Source: Spongiivirga citrea
GTDB lineage: Bacteria > Bacteroidota > Bacteroidia > Flavobacteriales > Flavobacteriaceae
Reading direction: 5' to 3'
NCBI RefSeq assembly: GCF_010671565.1
Contig: NZ_JAABOQ010000004.1
Span: forward strand, 124,001-188,000
Length of the DNA: 64,000 bases
This document shows, piece by piece, positions 9,006 through 17,563 of the stretch. Within the stretch, counting starts at the first letter, position 1. Every line of letters starts with the position of its first letter. The position numbers and the translations under genes are program-made. A model generated the notes under the pieces. It was not told where the DNA came from and did no database searches. It worked only from the letters and a program-made list of their open reading frames with translations.

Positions 9006-9641
9006 ATGAGAATTAGATATTGCTGGAGATGTGAAATGGATGTTCCAATGTTGGAAGGTGAAGAAAGTACTATCGCTTCACGACTCTACGCGGAAGGGTT
9101 TAAGATACCTGAAAAAGACAGACAAAAGCGATTTAAAAAATTACTTGATTATTACAATGATTTAACCGGGTTTGGGGAAACGGAGCCCAATGCAATCGTT
9201 CACCATATTGCCGATATTTATGGCCCTGACTGTGAAAATTGCGGAAAACCATACAGGACCCACAAAGCAAAATTTTGCGCCGCTTGTGGAAATAAAAGGG
9301 AAATGAAAAAACTCTTTTTAGATGATGTTCGGACAATTGATATGATTTATGACAAATCTATGGAATCCGAGTTTGACATTGTTCGGACTTTTGACGAATT
9401 TGTTGCCTACATCAATAAAAATGGACTTCCGAATTATATAAGTTTTGACAATGACCTTGGACTTGGAGAAGACGGAAAGATAGCTCCTGATGGTTTGGCT
9501 GCTGCAAAATGGTTGGTTTATGAATCTGGGCTTGATTTAAAAGATTTGGAATTTTATGTGCATTCTGCCAATCCTGTTGCTGCAGAACAAATAAAAGGGC
9601 TGTTGACAAATTATATAAAACACTTAAAAGCAACGGAATAA
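9006..9641 (+). CDS. Zinc-ribbon protein fused to a receiver-like (cyclic-phosphate processing) domain
   Basis: 211 residues from the ATG at 9006; the open frame continues upstream, but that part lies in the recombination site. The N-terminal part has cysteine pairs C6/C9, C76/C79 and C91/C94, which look like split zinc ribbons. From M100 the sequence KKLFLDDVRT, then FDNDLGLGEDG and a closing HSANPVAAEQ, matches the divergent receiver-like family linked to cyclic-phosphate/RNA repair systems. Stand-alone members of that family usually start at such a Met, so this is a fusion. The target is unknown. Confidence 0.75.
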   Translation: MRIRYCWRCEMDVPMLEGEESTIASRLYAEGFKIPEKDRQKRFKKLLDYYNDLTGFGETEPNAIVHHIADIYGPDCENCGKPYRTHKAKFCAACGNKREMKKLFLDDVRTIDMIYDKSMESEFDIVRTFDEFVAYINKNGLPNYISFDNDLGLGEDGKIAPDGLAAAKWLVYESGLDLKDLEFYVHSANPVAAEQIKGLLTNYIKHLKATE

Positions 9642-9647
9642 AAAAAC

Positions 9648-9786
9648 TGTGCCTAACAACGTGTATAGTTCATTGCTTCGGATTTTCCCTTCGGAAAATC
9701 ACTCGCAAAAGAACTATCGCAAGTTTTATTTATTAAATTAGTCGCTAAACCTAACGCAACGCACCATACACAAACCGTTGTGCGCA
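9648..9786 (+). repeat. attC-like site 5
   Basis: R'' TGTGCCTAAC (9648-9657) is the exact complement of site 4 R'. L'' is GTGTATAGTTCATTGC; the right arm is GCAACGCACCATACAC. R' is GTTGTGCGCA (9777-9786). Confidence 0.9.
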
Positions 9787-9814
9787 AAATTGAGCTAGAA
9801 CGATAAAACGACTA

Positions 9815-10678
9815 ATGATCTCAGAACTCAACGAAAATAAGATTATTCAGATAAGAGTTCATCTCAAGATTATTTTAGAGGAAGGGTTTAAAATAATCGA
9901 AGAGAATAATGATAAATTCAACGTTTATCAAAGCCTTTATAAAAGATATATTTATTGTTTTGATTCCTTAAGCCTTTTACTTAAAGAATTTGGAGATGAT
10001 AAAATTTATAGAACCAATTCAATAGCAATAATTTTAAGAGCAAGTCTACTTGATTATCTAACAACAATCTATTTGAGGACTTTTCAATTGGAGATGAAGG
10101 CTGGATTAAAATCCAATTATACTGAGGAGCTAAAAAAACTGCTTTCAGAACAAATTCGACGTTTTTTAATTGTTCGTGAGGCAGATAGAAAAACGCCCAG
10201 ATACGATCATGAAAGTTTTTGCAGCATGGTGAATAAGATCTATTTGGAGTTTGATTTTTTATTTGACAAATCAGTTCCACTTGATTACAATAAACCTATT
10301 AAATCCTTAAAATATAGTAGACAGGATGATATCAGTTCTCAAACTATAAGAAAACGATTGGATAGTTTTTCTGAGAATCTTAAAAATATCGATTACCATC
10401 ATGTATTTGAGCTCTACGACATTTTTTCAAAATATGACCATTTTGGAATTATCTCAATGTTTCTAGAGGAATTGGAGATAAATGAAGTCTGCGACTATAT
10501 CTTTTGGTCTATCTTTCATATTGTTGATGGAATTACATTTTGTGAAGAGCTATTGAAAGATGAGGTAAATAGTAAGTCAAATTTTGAAAAAATTGGTTAT
10601 GAACTGTCCTCCTTAAAAGGAACAATTTATACAGAATCTCTGTATTTAAGCGAGCAGTATAAATCTGAAAATAAATAA
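9815..10678 (+). CDS. Hypothetical cassette protein, helical
   Basis: A 287-residue protein that I do not recognise. It appears soluble and almost entirely alpha-helical, with no signal peptide or membrane segment and many acidic and aromatic residues. ATG start 28 bases after R'; the stop lies 4 bases before R''. The cassette is single-gene, and its ends match perfectly over 10 bases, with pairing continuing past a wobble at position 11. Confidence 0.8.
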   Translation: MISELNENKIIQIRVHLKIILEEGFKIIEENNDKFNVYQSLYKRYIYCFDSLSLLLKEFGDDKIYRTNSIAIILRASLLDYLTTIYLRTFQLEMKAGLKSNYTEELKKLLSEQIRRFLIVREADRKTPRYDHESFCSMVNKIYLEFDFLFDKSVPLDYNKPIKSLKYSRQDDISSQTIRKRLDSFSENLKNIDYHHVFELYDIFSKYDHFGIISMFLEELEINEVCDYIFWSIFHIVDGITFCEELLKDEVNSKSNFEKIGYELSSLKGTIYTESLYLSEQYKSENK

Positions 10679-10682
10679 ATTC

Positions 10683-10967
10683 TGCGCACAACACCGTATA
10701 AAAGCAATAAGGCGGATTGACATTTTAACCAACATTCTAGAAATAGCACACCATTTTAAGTTTTTATAATCTGCACTGTTTTCTAGCCGAAAAACAACAG
10801 CCGGTCACGCAGCCGAATGGCTAAATGGTGTCCTATTTTTAAACATCGAAGTCCGCAAGCACTTTAATTTTTTTCGCCCACGCAAAAAATCAAAAAACTT
10901 GCTCAGTAATTTTTAGTAAATTTCCGCTAGAAAGCCTTACTGCTTTTATACAAGACCGTTGGCACTA
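10683..10967 (+). repeat. attC-like site 6 (long form)
   Basis: R'' TGCGCACAAC (10683-10692) is the exact complement of site 5 R'. L arms 10696-10713 (GTATAAAAGCAATAAGGC) and 10934-10951 pair at 17 of 18 bases; the exception is A.C. About 220 bases of variable sequence lie between them. R' is GTTGGCACTA (10958-10967). Confidence 0.9.
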
Positions 10968-10976
10968 ATACCAAAA

Positions 10977-11453
10977 ATGAACCATTTCGACCTGATACTG
11001 GAATTCAAAGAAGTTATTCGGGACAGAATATTTATCACAACCGCAACAGACCAACTTGAAACAGAAATTGAATCCAATTGTTGGTCATTAAGTTTGTCCA
11101 AAGAACAAGCTGGATTTGTTTCCACCCATGAGTTTGCTGCATTGTTGGACTTGATCAAACAAAACCGAACCGAACAACTCAATAATTCAGATTACGATGT
11201 AAATCTGATTTTTTACCTATGGTTTGACGAACAAGCTGGGCAAATCAGGTTCAATCTTATCAATGAAAATCATTCGAAATTACCTTTTACTTCTAAGGTG
11301 GAGTTTGCTGAAAATCAAAAGATCATTATATCTGATTTCCTAGAATCAGAATACCTGAATGGAATACCTTTTTCAGAACTAGACGAAAAGAATCTGACCA
11401 TCGACAGGGAAAATATAACAAAGGTCTATAAAGAATTATTGGTCAAAGAATAA
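10977..11453 (+). CDS. Hypothetical cassette protein
   Basis: 158 residues from the ATG at 10977. A TTG at 10959 would start translation inside the R' core and is not preferred. The protein looks soluble and acidic with mixed alpha/beta character and no recognised domain; the segment VNLIFYLWFDEQAGQIRFNL looks like paired beta strands. It is the only gene of its cassette, whose ends match over 10 bases. Confidence 0.75.
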   Translation: MNHFDLILEFKEVIRDRIFITTATDQLETEIESNCWSLSLSKEQAGFVSTHEFAALLDLIKQNRTEQLNNSDYDVNLIFYLWFDEQAGQIRFNLINENHSKLPFTSKVEFAENQKIIISDFLESEYLNGIPFSELDEKNLTIDRENITKVYKELLVKE

Positions 11454-11459
11454 GGTACG

Positions 11460-11593
11460 TAGTGCCAACAACGTGTATAGTTCATTGCGTCTGATTTTCC
11501 TTTCGGAAAATCCTCGCTGCTAAACAAAGGGTTGTCGTCTTTTTGCTATCTTAGGTCTCACGCAACGAAACCATACACAAACACGTTACCCAC
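11460..11593 (+). repeat. attC-like site 7
   Basis: R'' TAGTGCCAAC (11460-11469) is the exact complement of site 6 R'. The right L arm (11561-11578) has one extra base relative to the left arm (11473-11489), plus two A.C positions. R' is GTTACCCAC (11585-11593), preceded by CAC instead of CC. Confidence 0.9.
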
Positions 11594-11667
11594 AAGCTTA
11601 AAATCAACCTCACATTTTAGCACTTTCGTTTTTTTTAGACATACAAATCTAATGTTTGAAAAATATA

Positions 11668-11708
11668 TATTTAAGTATTTGCTTAAATAATAAATAATTG
11701 TAATTTTG
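11668..11708 (+). promoter_or_regulatory. Promoter and ArsR-type operator of the mercury operon
   Basis: TTTG at 11678-11681 and TAATTTTG at 11701-11708 are 19 bases apart, fitting the Bacteroidota -33/-7 promoter. An inverted repeat TATTTAAG (11668-11675) / CTTAAATA (11682-11689) spans the -33 element, where a repressor would block polymerase. The -7 box is only 4 bases from the ATG, so the transcript may be almost leaderless. Confidence 0.65.
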
Positions 11709-11712
11709 TTTT

Positions 11713-12087
11713 ATGGAAAATAATTCTTGCATAAGACAAAAAGCCGATATTGAACAAATAATTCGTTGCAAAGACACCGTTTCGAAATTAAACGAATCCT
11801 TCGATTATCTAGCGAATGGACTTTCATTGGTCGGAAATAGCGTTCGACTTAAAATCCTCTACCTAATCTTCGAGGAAAAAAGACTCTGCGTTTGTGATTT
11901 AAGTGATATTCTTGGAATGAATATTTCTGCTATTTCTCAACATTTAAGGAAAATGAAAGACCGAAATCTTTTAAAGACCGATAGAGAAGCACAAACAATT
12001 TTTTACTCACTTACAATTGAATATGAAATCCTATTAAAACCATTTTTTGAAATACTTGATAAAAACAAAATTTTAGAAACAGTATGA
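11713..12087 (+). CDS. ArsR/SmtB-family metal-responsive repressor
   Basis: A 124-residue winged-helix protein. The segment RLKILYLIFEEKRLCVCDLS carries the Cys-Val-Cys pair often used for metal binding in ArsR-type sensors, and NISAISQHLRKMKDRNLL is the DNA-recognition helix, followed by the wing ending IFYSL. It precedes a MerT-MerP gene with which it overlaps by 4 bases (ATGA), and an inverted repeat overlaps its own promoter, so it likely represses this operon until Hg(II) or a similar ion binds. Confidence 0.9.
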   Translation: MENNSCIRQKADIEQIIRCKDTVSKLNESFDYLANGLSLVGNSVRLKILYLIFEEKRLCVCDLSDILGMNISAISQHLRKMKDRNLLKTDREAQTIFYSLTIEYEILLKPFFEILDKNKILETV

Positions 12088-12683
12088 GAAGTGAAAGCAA
12101 ATTCATCGGAGCAGCTTTACTGACAGCATTTACAGCCTCTTTATGCTGTATAACTCCGGTTTTAGCTCTAATCGCAGGAACAAGCGGAATTGCTTCTGCA
12201 TTTTCTTGGATTGAACCTTTTAGACCTTATTTAATCGGACTGACAATTTTAGTTCTTGGTTTTGCTTGGTATCAAAAACTAAAACCTCAAAAAGAAATTG
12301 ACTGCGAATGTGAGACGGACGAAAAACCAAAATTTATTCAATCAAAAAAGTTTTTAGGAATCGTAACTGTATTTGCAATTGTAATGTTGGCTTTTCCATA
12401 CTATTCAGGAATATTTTACCCAAATACAGAAAAGCAAATAATCATAGTTGACAAATCGGACATTAAAACGACTGAATTTAAAATAAGCGGAATGACTTGT
12501 GCGAGTTGTGAAGAACACGTAAATCACGAAGTCAATAAACTCATCGGAATCGTTAACTTAAAAGCGTCCTACGAAAATGGAAATGCAATCATTGAATTTG
12601 ACAAGACCAAAACAAATGAAACTGAAATCGAAAAAGCAATTAACTCCACAGGTTATAAAGTAACCGACAAAAAAGACAAATAA
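12084..12683 (+). CDS. merTP: Mercuric transport protein MerT fused to a MerP-like domain
   Basis: A 199-residue fusion. The N-terminal part has three membrane segments, the first carrying the adjacent Cys pair (LCCITPVLAL) that moves Hg(II) in MerT. Residues about 130-199 form a heavy-metal-associated domain with GMTCASCEEH, the metal site of MerP. It imports Hg(II) across the inner membrane, normally to feed a mercuric reductase; no merA is present in this cassette, so reduction must rely on another locus, or the system works differently. It overlaps both neighbours, as in a tight operon. Confidence 0.88.
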   Translation: MRSESKFIGAALLTAFTASLCCITPVLALIAGTSGIASAFSWIEPFRPYLIGLTILVLGFAWYQKLKPQKEIDCECETDEKPKFIQSKKFLGIVTVFAIVMLAFPYYSGIFYPNTEKQIIIVDKSDIKTTEFKISGMTCASCEEHVNHEVNKLIGIVNLKASYENGNAIIEFDKTKTNETEIEKAINSTGYKVTDKKDK

Positions 12684-12889
12684 TGGAAGTCCAATTAAAG
12701 TCAGAAATCACTTGTCCAAACTGCGGATATAAAAAAGTAGAGGAAATGCCAACGGAGTCTTGTCAATTCTTTTACGAATGTGAGAATTGTAAAAAAATGT
12801 TACGGCCAAACGAAGGCGATTGTTGTGTATATTGCAGTTTTGGTTCAGTAAAATGTCCTTCTATACAACAGAAAGAAACATGTTGCTAA
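12683..12889 (+). CDS. Small cysteine-rich protein of mercury operons
   Basis: A 68-residue protein with Cys pairs near the start (CPNCGYKK), in the middle (CENCKK), and the segment GDCCVYCSFGSVKCP. Proteins with the GDCC(V/F)(Y/F)CS motif are often found after merT-like genes; their exact task, perhaps binding or handing over the metal, is not established. It starts on the last base of the upstream stop codon (TAATG). Confidence 0.8.
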   Translation: MEVQLKSEITCPNCGYKKVEEMPTESCQFFYECENCKKMLRPNEGDCCVYCSFGSVKCPSIQQKETCC

Positions 12890-12929
12890 AAAGCCAGTGT
12901 TGAAAACCAAACTGAACGAAAATAAGCCA

Positions 12930-13063
12930 GTGGGTAACAATGTGTATAATTAATTGCTGCGGATTTTCACTTCGGAAAATCACACGCATTAATTATCTTA
13001 GCCAAAAGCGGAAAATGACTTACGCCATTTACCGCAACTAATCATACACAAACCGTTAGGCAA
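12930..13063 (+). repeat. attC-like site 8
   Basis: R'' GTGGGTAAC (12930-12938) is the exact complement of site 7 R'. L arms GTGTATAATTAATTGC and GCAACTAATCATACAC pair except at positions 7 and 12. R' is GTTAGGCAA (13055-13063). Confidence 0.9.
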
Positions 13064-13078
13064 CATTAAAAACAACAC

Positions 13079-13714
13079 TTGGAAAGACAACAAGCAATAG
13101 AGCAATATTCGAAATTCAAACTAAAACAGCTTTCTCAAAAAGAAAGAGCTGAACAATTAGAAGTTATGACTTTAGAAGATTGGAGCGATTCGAAAGGTTG
13201 GAATTCCTTGCCAAAATCTGTTAGGAATGAATTTGAGCTTGGAGAAGAGATTGAAAATCCTGAATTGGAAAAGTATGACCAAGTACTAATGATTTGGTTA
13301 AGATATCGACTTGAATCTGTGACAAATGAATTCCTGTGTGAAAAACTGAATATTGACAAGATTATTGGAGAACCGATTAAACTCGAATCTTGTCCTTGTT
13401 GCGGATATAGAACAATTGGAGAACGTGGAAACTACGATATCTGCAAAGTTTGTTGGTGGGAAGATGATGGACAGGACAATCAACATTCTGAAAGAATAAT
13501 GGGCGGACCGAATTACGGAATTAGTTTAGTAATGGGTAGATACAACTATCTAATTTACGGACTTTATGACCCGAAACGAACTGACTTAATGGAATTGAAA
13601 GCAGAAGAAAACGAATTTGAAAAAGGCAGAATATTTGAAATCGTTGACAATGAGTATCTGATTGAAAAAGGAACTGATTGGAAATGGAAAATAACATTGC
13701 CTAACAATGTATAA
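13079..13714 (+). CDS. CPCC family cysteine-rich protein
   Basis: A 211-residue protein with the CPCCGYRT motif and the matching CKVCWWEDDGQD segment that define the cysteine-rich CPCC family, probably a zinc-binding fold of unknown role. The start is taken as TTG at 13079, since the next ATG (13167) would lose about 30 residues. The last residues are encoded by the R'' box of the following site, so the reading frame runs into the recombination sequence and stops just beyond it. Confidence 0.8.
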   Translation: MERQQAIEQYSKFKLKQLSQKERAEQLEVMTLEDWSDSKGWNSLPKSVRNEFELGEEIENPELEKYDQVLMIWLRYRLESVTNEFLCEKLNIDKIIGEPIKLESCPCCGYRTIGERGNYDICKVCWWEDDGQDNQHSERIMGGPNYGISLVMGRYNYLIYGLYDPKRTDLMELKAEENEFEKGRIFEIVDNEYLIEKGTDWKWKITLPNNV

Positions 13715-13834
13715 CCGCAATTACGGCGGATTCGACTACGTCCGAATCCACTCGGAATTGCTAACGTCTGTGCTGAAGCGAAAATTAACGCATATTAACC
13801 CGTAACTGACGGTTATACGAGACCGTTGTAGCCA
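13697..13834 (+). repeat. attC-like site 9
   Basis: R'' TTGCCTAAC (13697-13705) is the exact complement of site 8 R' and overlaps the coding end of the CPCC gene. L arms of the GTATAACCG class include one extra base on the right. R' is GTTGTAGCCA (13825-13834). Almost identical to site 20. Confidence 0.9.
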
Positions 13835-13844
13835 ATTAGACAAA

Positions 13845-14333
13845 ATGAAAGTGCTAAATATTCATAAACGAAAAATTAGAAAACCTGCACAAAATATTCT
13901 TGGACTTTTTACCACGCTTTCAACAAAAAATGATATGATTTGGCCTATTGAGAATTGGCCACGAATGAAATTCAAAAATGGACTTGTTATTGGTTCAAAT
14001 GGCGGTCACGGCCCAATACGATACCAGATTGTGAATTTCGACCCTAAAAGTCATATTGAATTCAAATTTCAAAAGCCAACTGGATTTAATGGAACTCATA
14101 AATTTGAAATAATTGAATTAGATAACGAAATAAGCGAAGTCAAGCACACGATTGAAATGACAACCTCAGGAATAGGAACAATAAGTTGGTTATTGGTTAT
14201 CAGATGGCTTCACGATGCATTGCTTGAAGATGCTTTTGATAAAATAGAGAACCAATTGACCCAATCCAATTTGAAAACGGAATGGAGTATATGGGTTAAA
14301 TTCTGGCGTTGGGTATTAAAACCAAAGAATTAA
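13845..14333 (+). CDS. SRPBCC-family (START-like) protein
   Basis: A 162-residue protein with the layout of the START/Bet v1 helix-grip fold: an N-terminal strand, a central set of strands (IEFKFQKPTGFNGTHKFEI), and a long C-terminal helix (HDALLEDAFDKIENQL). Members bind hydrophobic ligands; the ligand is unknown here. It is the first gene of a two-gene cassette and is followed after 2 bases by the oxidoreductase gene. Confidence 0.75.
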   Translation: MKVLNIHKRKIRKPAQNILGLFTTLSTKNDMIWPIENWPRMKFKNGLVIGSNGGHGPIRYQIVNFDPKSHIEFKFQKPTGFNGTHKFEIIELDNEISEVKHTIEMTTSGIGTISWLLVIRWLHDALLEDAFDKIENQLTQSNLKTEWSIWVKFWRWVLKPKN

Positions 14334-14335
14334 GA

Positions 14336-14920
14336 ATGAATAAAATGAAAATTTTAATCATAAATGGACACCCTGACAAAGAGAGTTTCAACTACGGACT
14401 TTCTGATGCTTATAAAAACGGAGCTGAAAAGTCAGGTGCTGAAATTAGAGAGATTAATATATGTGAACTCGATTTTAACCCTAATCTTCAGTTTGGATAT
14501 AGAAAGCGAACTGAACTTGAACCCGATTTATTGAAAGCCCAAGAAAACTTGAAATGGGCAGACCACATTGTCTGGGTTTATCCTGTTTGGTGGGGTTCGG
14601 TTCCCGCAATTATGAAAGGGTTTTTGGACAGAGTTCTTCTTCCAGGTTTTGCATTTAAAAAAAGAGAAGGCTCGGTCTGGTGGGATAAGTACTTTAAAGG
14701 AAAAACTTCACGATTGATTTGTACAATGGATCAACCAACGTGGTATTACAGACTGATAAACAGAAGCCCTTCTCATAGTGCAATGAAAAAGTTGACGATG
14801 AATTTTATTGGGGTAAAGTCTGTGAAAATAACCTCAATTGGACCATTAAGATTATCAAAGGAAGAATGGCGTAAAAAATGGTTGAAAAAAGTTGAAAGAA
14901 TTGGTGAACAAAACAAATGA
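14336..14920 (+). CDS. NAD(P)H-dependent oxidoreductase (flavodoxin-like fold)
   Basis: 194 residues from the ATG at 14336 (14345 also possible). It belongs to the NAD(P)H quinone reductase/MdaB-type family: ILIINGHPDKESFN is the flavin phosphate loop, YPVWWGSVPAIMKGFLDRV the flavin ring contact, and FAFKK follows. Such enzymes make two-electron reductions of quinones or nitro compounds with FMN or FAD. The cassette ends match over 10 bases, so it moves with the SRPBCC gene. Confidence 0.88.
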   Translation: MNKMKILIINGHPDKESFNYGLSDAYKNGAEKSGAEIREINICELDFNPNLQFGYRKRTELEPDLLKAQENLKWADHIVWVYPVWWGSVPAIMKGFLDRVLLPGFAFKKREGSVWWDKYFKGKTSRLICTMDQPTWYYRLINRSPSHSAMKKLTMNFIGVKSVKITSIGPLRLSKEEWRKKWLKKVERIGEQNK

Positions 14921-14924
14921 TAAC

Positions 14925-14998
14925 TGGCTACAACAAGGTATAACAAATCATAGCCGCCTATCGGCAGGCTACGCTTGTTATACTAAACGTTGTAAATA
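14925..14998 (+). repeat. attC-like site 10 (shortest, 74 bp)
   Basis: R'' TGGCTACAAC (14925-14934) is the exact complement of site 9 R'. The whole site is nearly one hairpin: GTATAACAA and TTGTTATAC at the base, and GCCTATCGGCAGGC near the tip. R' is GTTGTAAATA (14989-14998). Confidence 0.88.
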
Positions 14999-15055
14999 AT
15001 TTTTGACGCAACTTTTTTTGAAAAAATTCATCTTCTTTATTAAACTAGTCGAATC

Positions 15056-15532
15056 ATGAAAAAATTTTATTCAAGTTTGATTTTCCTATTGCTCCTGACA
15101 CTTGGAATCATTTCCTGTAATAATGATGATCAACTCGAACCCGACTTTATCTCAGCGGAAATAAACGAGAAGAACTGGAATGGAATTCCTGAAATTAATG
15201 TTAATAATGTAAATGACACATTAACACTATTAGGGTCCGGTAATGAACAAGTTGTTTTTTTCAAAATTAAATATAACGGAGAAGGTGTCTATAATTTATC
15301 GGGAAGTCAAGCTAATTTTTATACAACTGTTAGTGGAGATGTAATTACCAGTTTATATACACTAGGTGAAAATACTTCTTCTCAAATTACTATCACAGAA
15401 CACAATTTAGAACAAAATATATTAAAGGGAAATTTCCAAATATCACTTATTCAAAAATGGAGTAATCCTGAAAATAATGTTAATTTACTTAGTTTTACTA
15501 ACGGCCAATTTAAAGTAACTATTACTGAATAA
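15056..15532 (+). CDS. Hypothetical lipoprotein
   Basis: A 158-residue protein with a lipoprotein signal: hydrophobic residues 5-19 and the lipobox ending IISC, with Cys21 as the expected lipidated residue, followed by Asn/Asp residues typical of exported Bacteroidota lipoproteins. The mature part looks beta-rich with repeated short strands and has no recognised domain. The start is about 60 bases after R'; it is the only gene of its cassette. Confidence 0.8.
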   Translation: MKKFYSSLIFLLLLTLGIISCNNDDQLEPDFISAEINEKNWNGIPEINVNNVNDTLTLLGSGNEQVVFFKIKYNGEGVYNLSGSQANFYTTVSGDVITSLYTLGENTSSQITITEHNLEQNILKGNFQISLIQKWSNPENNVNLLSFTNGQFKVTITE

Positions 15533-15539
15533 AAAAAAC

Positions 15540-15678
15540 TATTTACAACAACGGCTATAATTCATTGTGGCGGAATTTTCTAACCGAAAATTCCTATCTT
15601 TAAATCATCGCTTGGTTCTCGTGGAATGGTCCTCGCGGACAATTCCACAACGAAACCATAGCCCAACCGTTGTGATTA
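15540..15678 (+). repeat. attC-like site 11
   Basis: R'' TATTTACAAC (15540-15549) is the exact complement of site 10 R'. L arms are of the GGCTAT/ATAGCC class. R' is GTTGTGATTA (15669-15678), only a few bases before the next ATG. Confidence 0.9.
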
Positions 15679-15681
15679 ATT

Positions 15682-16815
15682 ATGAAGAAAATTGTGACCT
15701 ACATTAAAATTTTCATTCCAATATTTTCAATTCAGGCTTTTTCTCAAAATTTAGTACTAAATCCAAGCTTTGAGAATACCAAAAGATGTACCGAATTGAT
15801 TAGTAATTTTAGTCACAATGTTACCAATTGGTCTACACCAACGTTCGGAACAACTGACTTATTTAATTCATGCGAGAAAGGAACTGTTGGCATTCCATAT
15901 AATTATAATGGAATGCAAAAGCCAAAAGCTGGAAAAAATTACGCTGGTTTTTATTTACATTCAGATGAAAACTATCGTGAATATGTTCAGGTCAAATTAT
16001 CTAAAAAATTAGAAAAGGATAAAAAATACAGAATATCATTTTATATAAGTCTTGCAGAAAAATCTGATTTTGCCATAAAAAATATTGACTTTATGCTAAC
16101 CGAAAATGAATTGAAGACAACAATTTGGAGGGAGTTATCAGAAAGACAATTAATGAAACAGGACATTAAAGACTTTTCATTTCACAAGATAGAAAATAAC
16201 AGATTTTATGACAATGATAGCGATTGGACATTAATCTCAAAAGATTTTATTGCTAATGGTAACGAACAATTTTTGACAATTGGGAATTTTATTAAAAATT
16301 CAAAAACGGATAAAATACTTGTATCAAATATGAACAGGTATAATATGTCTTACTATTATATAGACCTTGTGAGTATAGAAAGGACTGATTTACCAAAAAC
16401 ACTGGTGAAGAAATCTAACAAATTAAATGAGGAACCAACTAAAGAGCTCGAATTAAAAGAAATTACACTTAACAAAAATCATACGTTTAAGAACGTGGTT
16501 TTCAACTTTAACAGTACTAAATTATCTGCAAGTGCAAAACTTGAAATAAATTCTCTCTACAAATTTCTAAAACAAAACCTTGATACTGAAATATCAATAG
16601 CAGGTCATACAGATAACGTTGGAACCATTGAATTTAATCAAAAGCTCTCAGAAAAACGAGCCAAATCAGTTGCTGACTATTTTATATTCTTGGGTTTAGA
16701 AAAGAGCAGAATTTCAGCTAATGGATACGGAGACACAAATCCAATATCAACGAATGAAACCGATGGGGGAAGAAATAAGAACCGAAGGGTTTCATTCAGG
16801 ATCGTGAAAAAATAA
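15682..16815 (+). CDS. OmpA-family protein with an N-terminal carbohydrate-module-like domain
   Basis: A 377-residue secreted or envelope protein. A signal peptide ends near SIQAFSQ. Residues about 25-235 look like a beta-sandwich carbohydrate-binding-like module (NLVLNPSFE start, tryptophan-rich middle). Residues about 265-377 are an OmpA C-terminal domain: ISIAGHTDNVG and NKNRRVSFRI are the peptidoglycan-contact motifs. It probably links an outer-membrane or surface function to the cell wall. The ATG is only 3 bases after the complementary part of R'. Confidence 0.88.
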   Translation: MKKIVTYIKIFIPIFSIQAFSQNLVLNPSFENTKRCTELISNFSHNVTNWSTPTFGTTDLFNSCEKGTVGIPYNYNGMQKPKAGKNYAGFYLHSDENYREYVQVKLSKKLEKDKKYRISFYISLAEKSDFAIKNIDFMLTENELKTTIWRELSERQLMKQDIKDFSFHKIENNRFYDNDSDWTLISKDFIANGNEQFLTIGNFIKNSKTDKILVSNMNRYNMSYYYIDLVSIERTDLPKTLVKKSNKLNEEPTKELELKEITLNKNHTFKNVVFNFNSTKLSASAKLEINSLYKFLKQNLDTEISIAGHTDNVGTIEFNQKLSEKRAKSVADYFIFLGLEKSRISANGYGDTNPISTNETDGGRNKNRRVSFRIVKK

Positions 16816-16816
16816 C

Positions 16817-16996
16817 TAAGCACAACAACGGCTCATAACACATTGCGTCTGAGTGGATATGTTTCGGGAGTTTTCCTTACATTTAACAAAACAACAAGCT
16901 GGACGCTGCGTTTCCGGTTTTGCTTACCGCGGAAAAGCCAACGCTCGGCAAAACCTTCACAAGCGCAACGTGTTATAGCCGAAACCGTTAGGGTAC
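16817..16996 (+). repeat. attC-like site 12
   Basis: R'' TAAGCACAAC (16817-16826) pairs with site 11 R' at 9 of 10 bases. L'' GGCTCATAACACATTGCG and right arm CGCAACGTGTTATAGCC pair with one extra left C. R' is GTTAGGGTAC (16987-16996). Confidence 0.88.
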
Positions 16997-17005
16997 ATTT
17001 CAAAA

Positions 17006-17563
17006 ATGACTAAACAAATTCTACTTCTCTTATTTTCAGCTCAATTCATTTCTTGTCATGATTGTGGTTTTGAAATGGATAAAAATTTGGTTGTAGATTT
17101 TAATAGCTATGAAAAGGGACAGATAATTTACTTTGAAAGTAACCAAGCGGACTTGGACACAATAAAAATTTCAGGAACTGACTCATACGAAGTTTGTCAC
17201 TCCTTCATGGTTCAGGACTATAAAATAGCTGATGTTAGAATTGAACACTTACCAAAAAACAAATGGAAATCGAGCACCTCAAAATGGGACGATGAGAAAA
17301 GAGAGAATTCCGACCAAAACCAATCAATTATAAATGTAGATATGCAATTTGACCCAGACGGACCGAAATACACAAAATGGATTGAGTTTCGCGACTTCTT
17401 TGGAGAAATTAAGGTTAAAAATTCAAAAGAAGAGGTAATCGACACAATTTTGACGGACTCAAAACAAGCAGAGATTACAAAGGTGTATTGGTCGAATATA
17501 AATGGACTGGTTGGTTATAAAAAATCTGACGGACAGGTGTATCAGTTAAAAAACGTACCCTAA
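17006..17563 (+). CDS. Hypothetical lipoprotein
   Basis: A 185-residue protein. The N-terminus is hydrophobic and ends in a lipobox-like QFISC with Cys17 as the possible lipid site, but HDC directly after it is unusual, so a plain signal peptide is possible. The mature part is polar and charged with no recognised domain. The TAA stop lies inside the R'' box of site 13. Confidence 0.75.
   Translation: MTKQILLLLFSAQFISCHDCGFEMDKNLVVDFNSYEKGQIIYFESNQADLDTIKISGTDSYEVCHSFMVQDYKIADVRIEHLPKNKWKSSTSKWDDEKRENSDQNQSIINVDMQFDPDGPKYTKWIEFRDFFGEIKVKNSKEEVIDTILTDSKQAEITKVYWSNINGLVGYKKSDGQVYQLKNVP

Noticed and set aside
10959-10976. TTG start of the hypothetical gene
   Set aside because: The TTG is part of the GTTGGCACTA core; ATG at 10977 is preferred.
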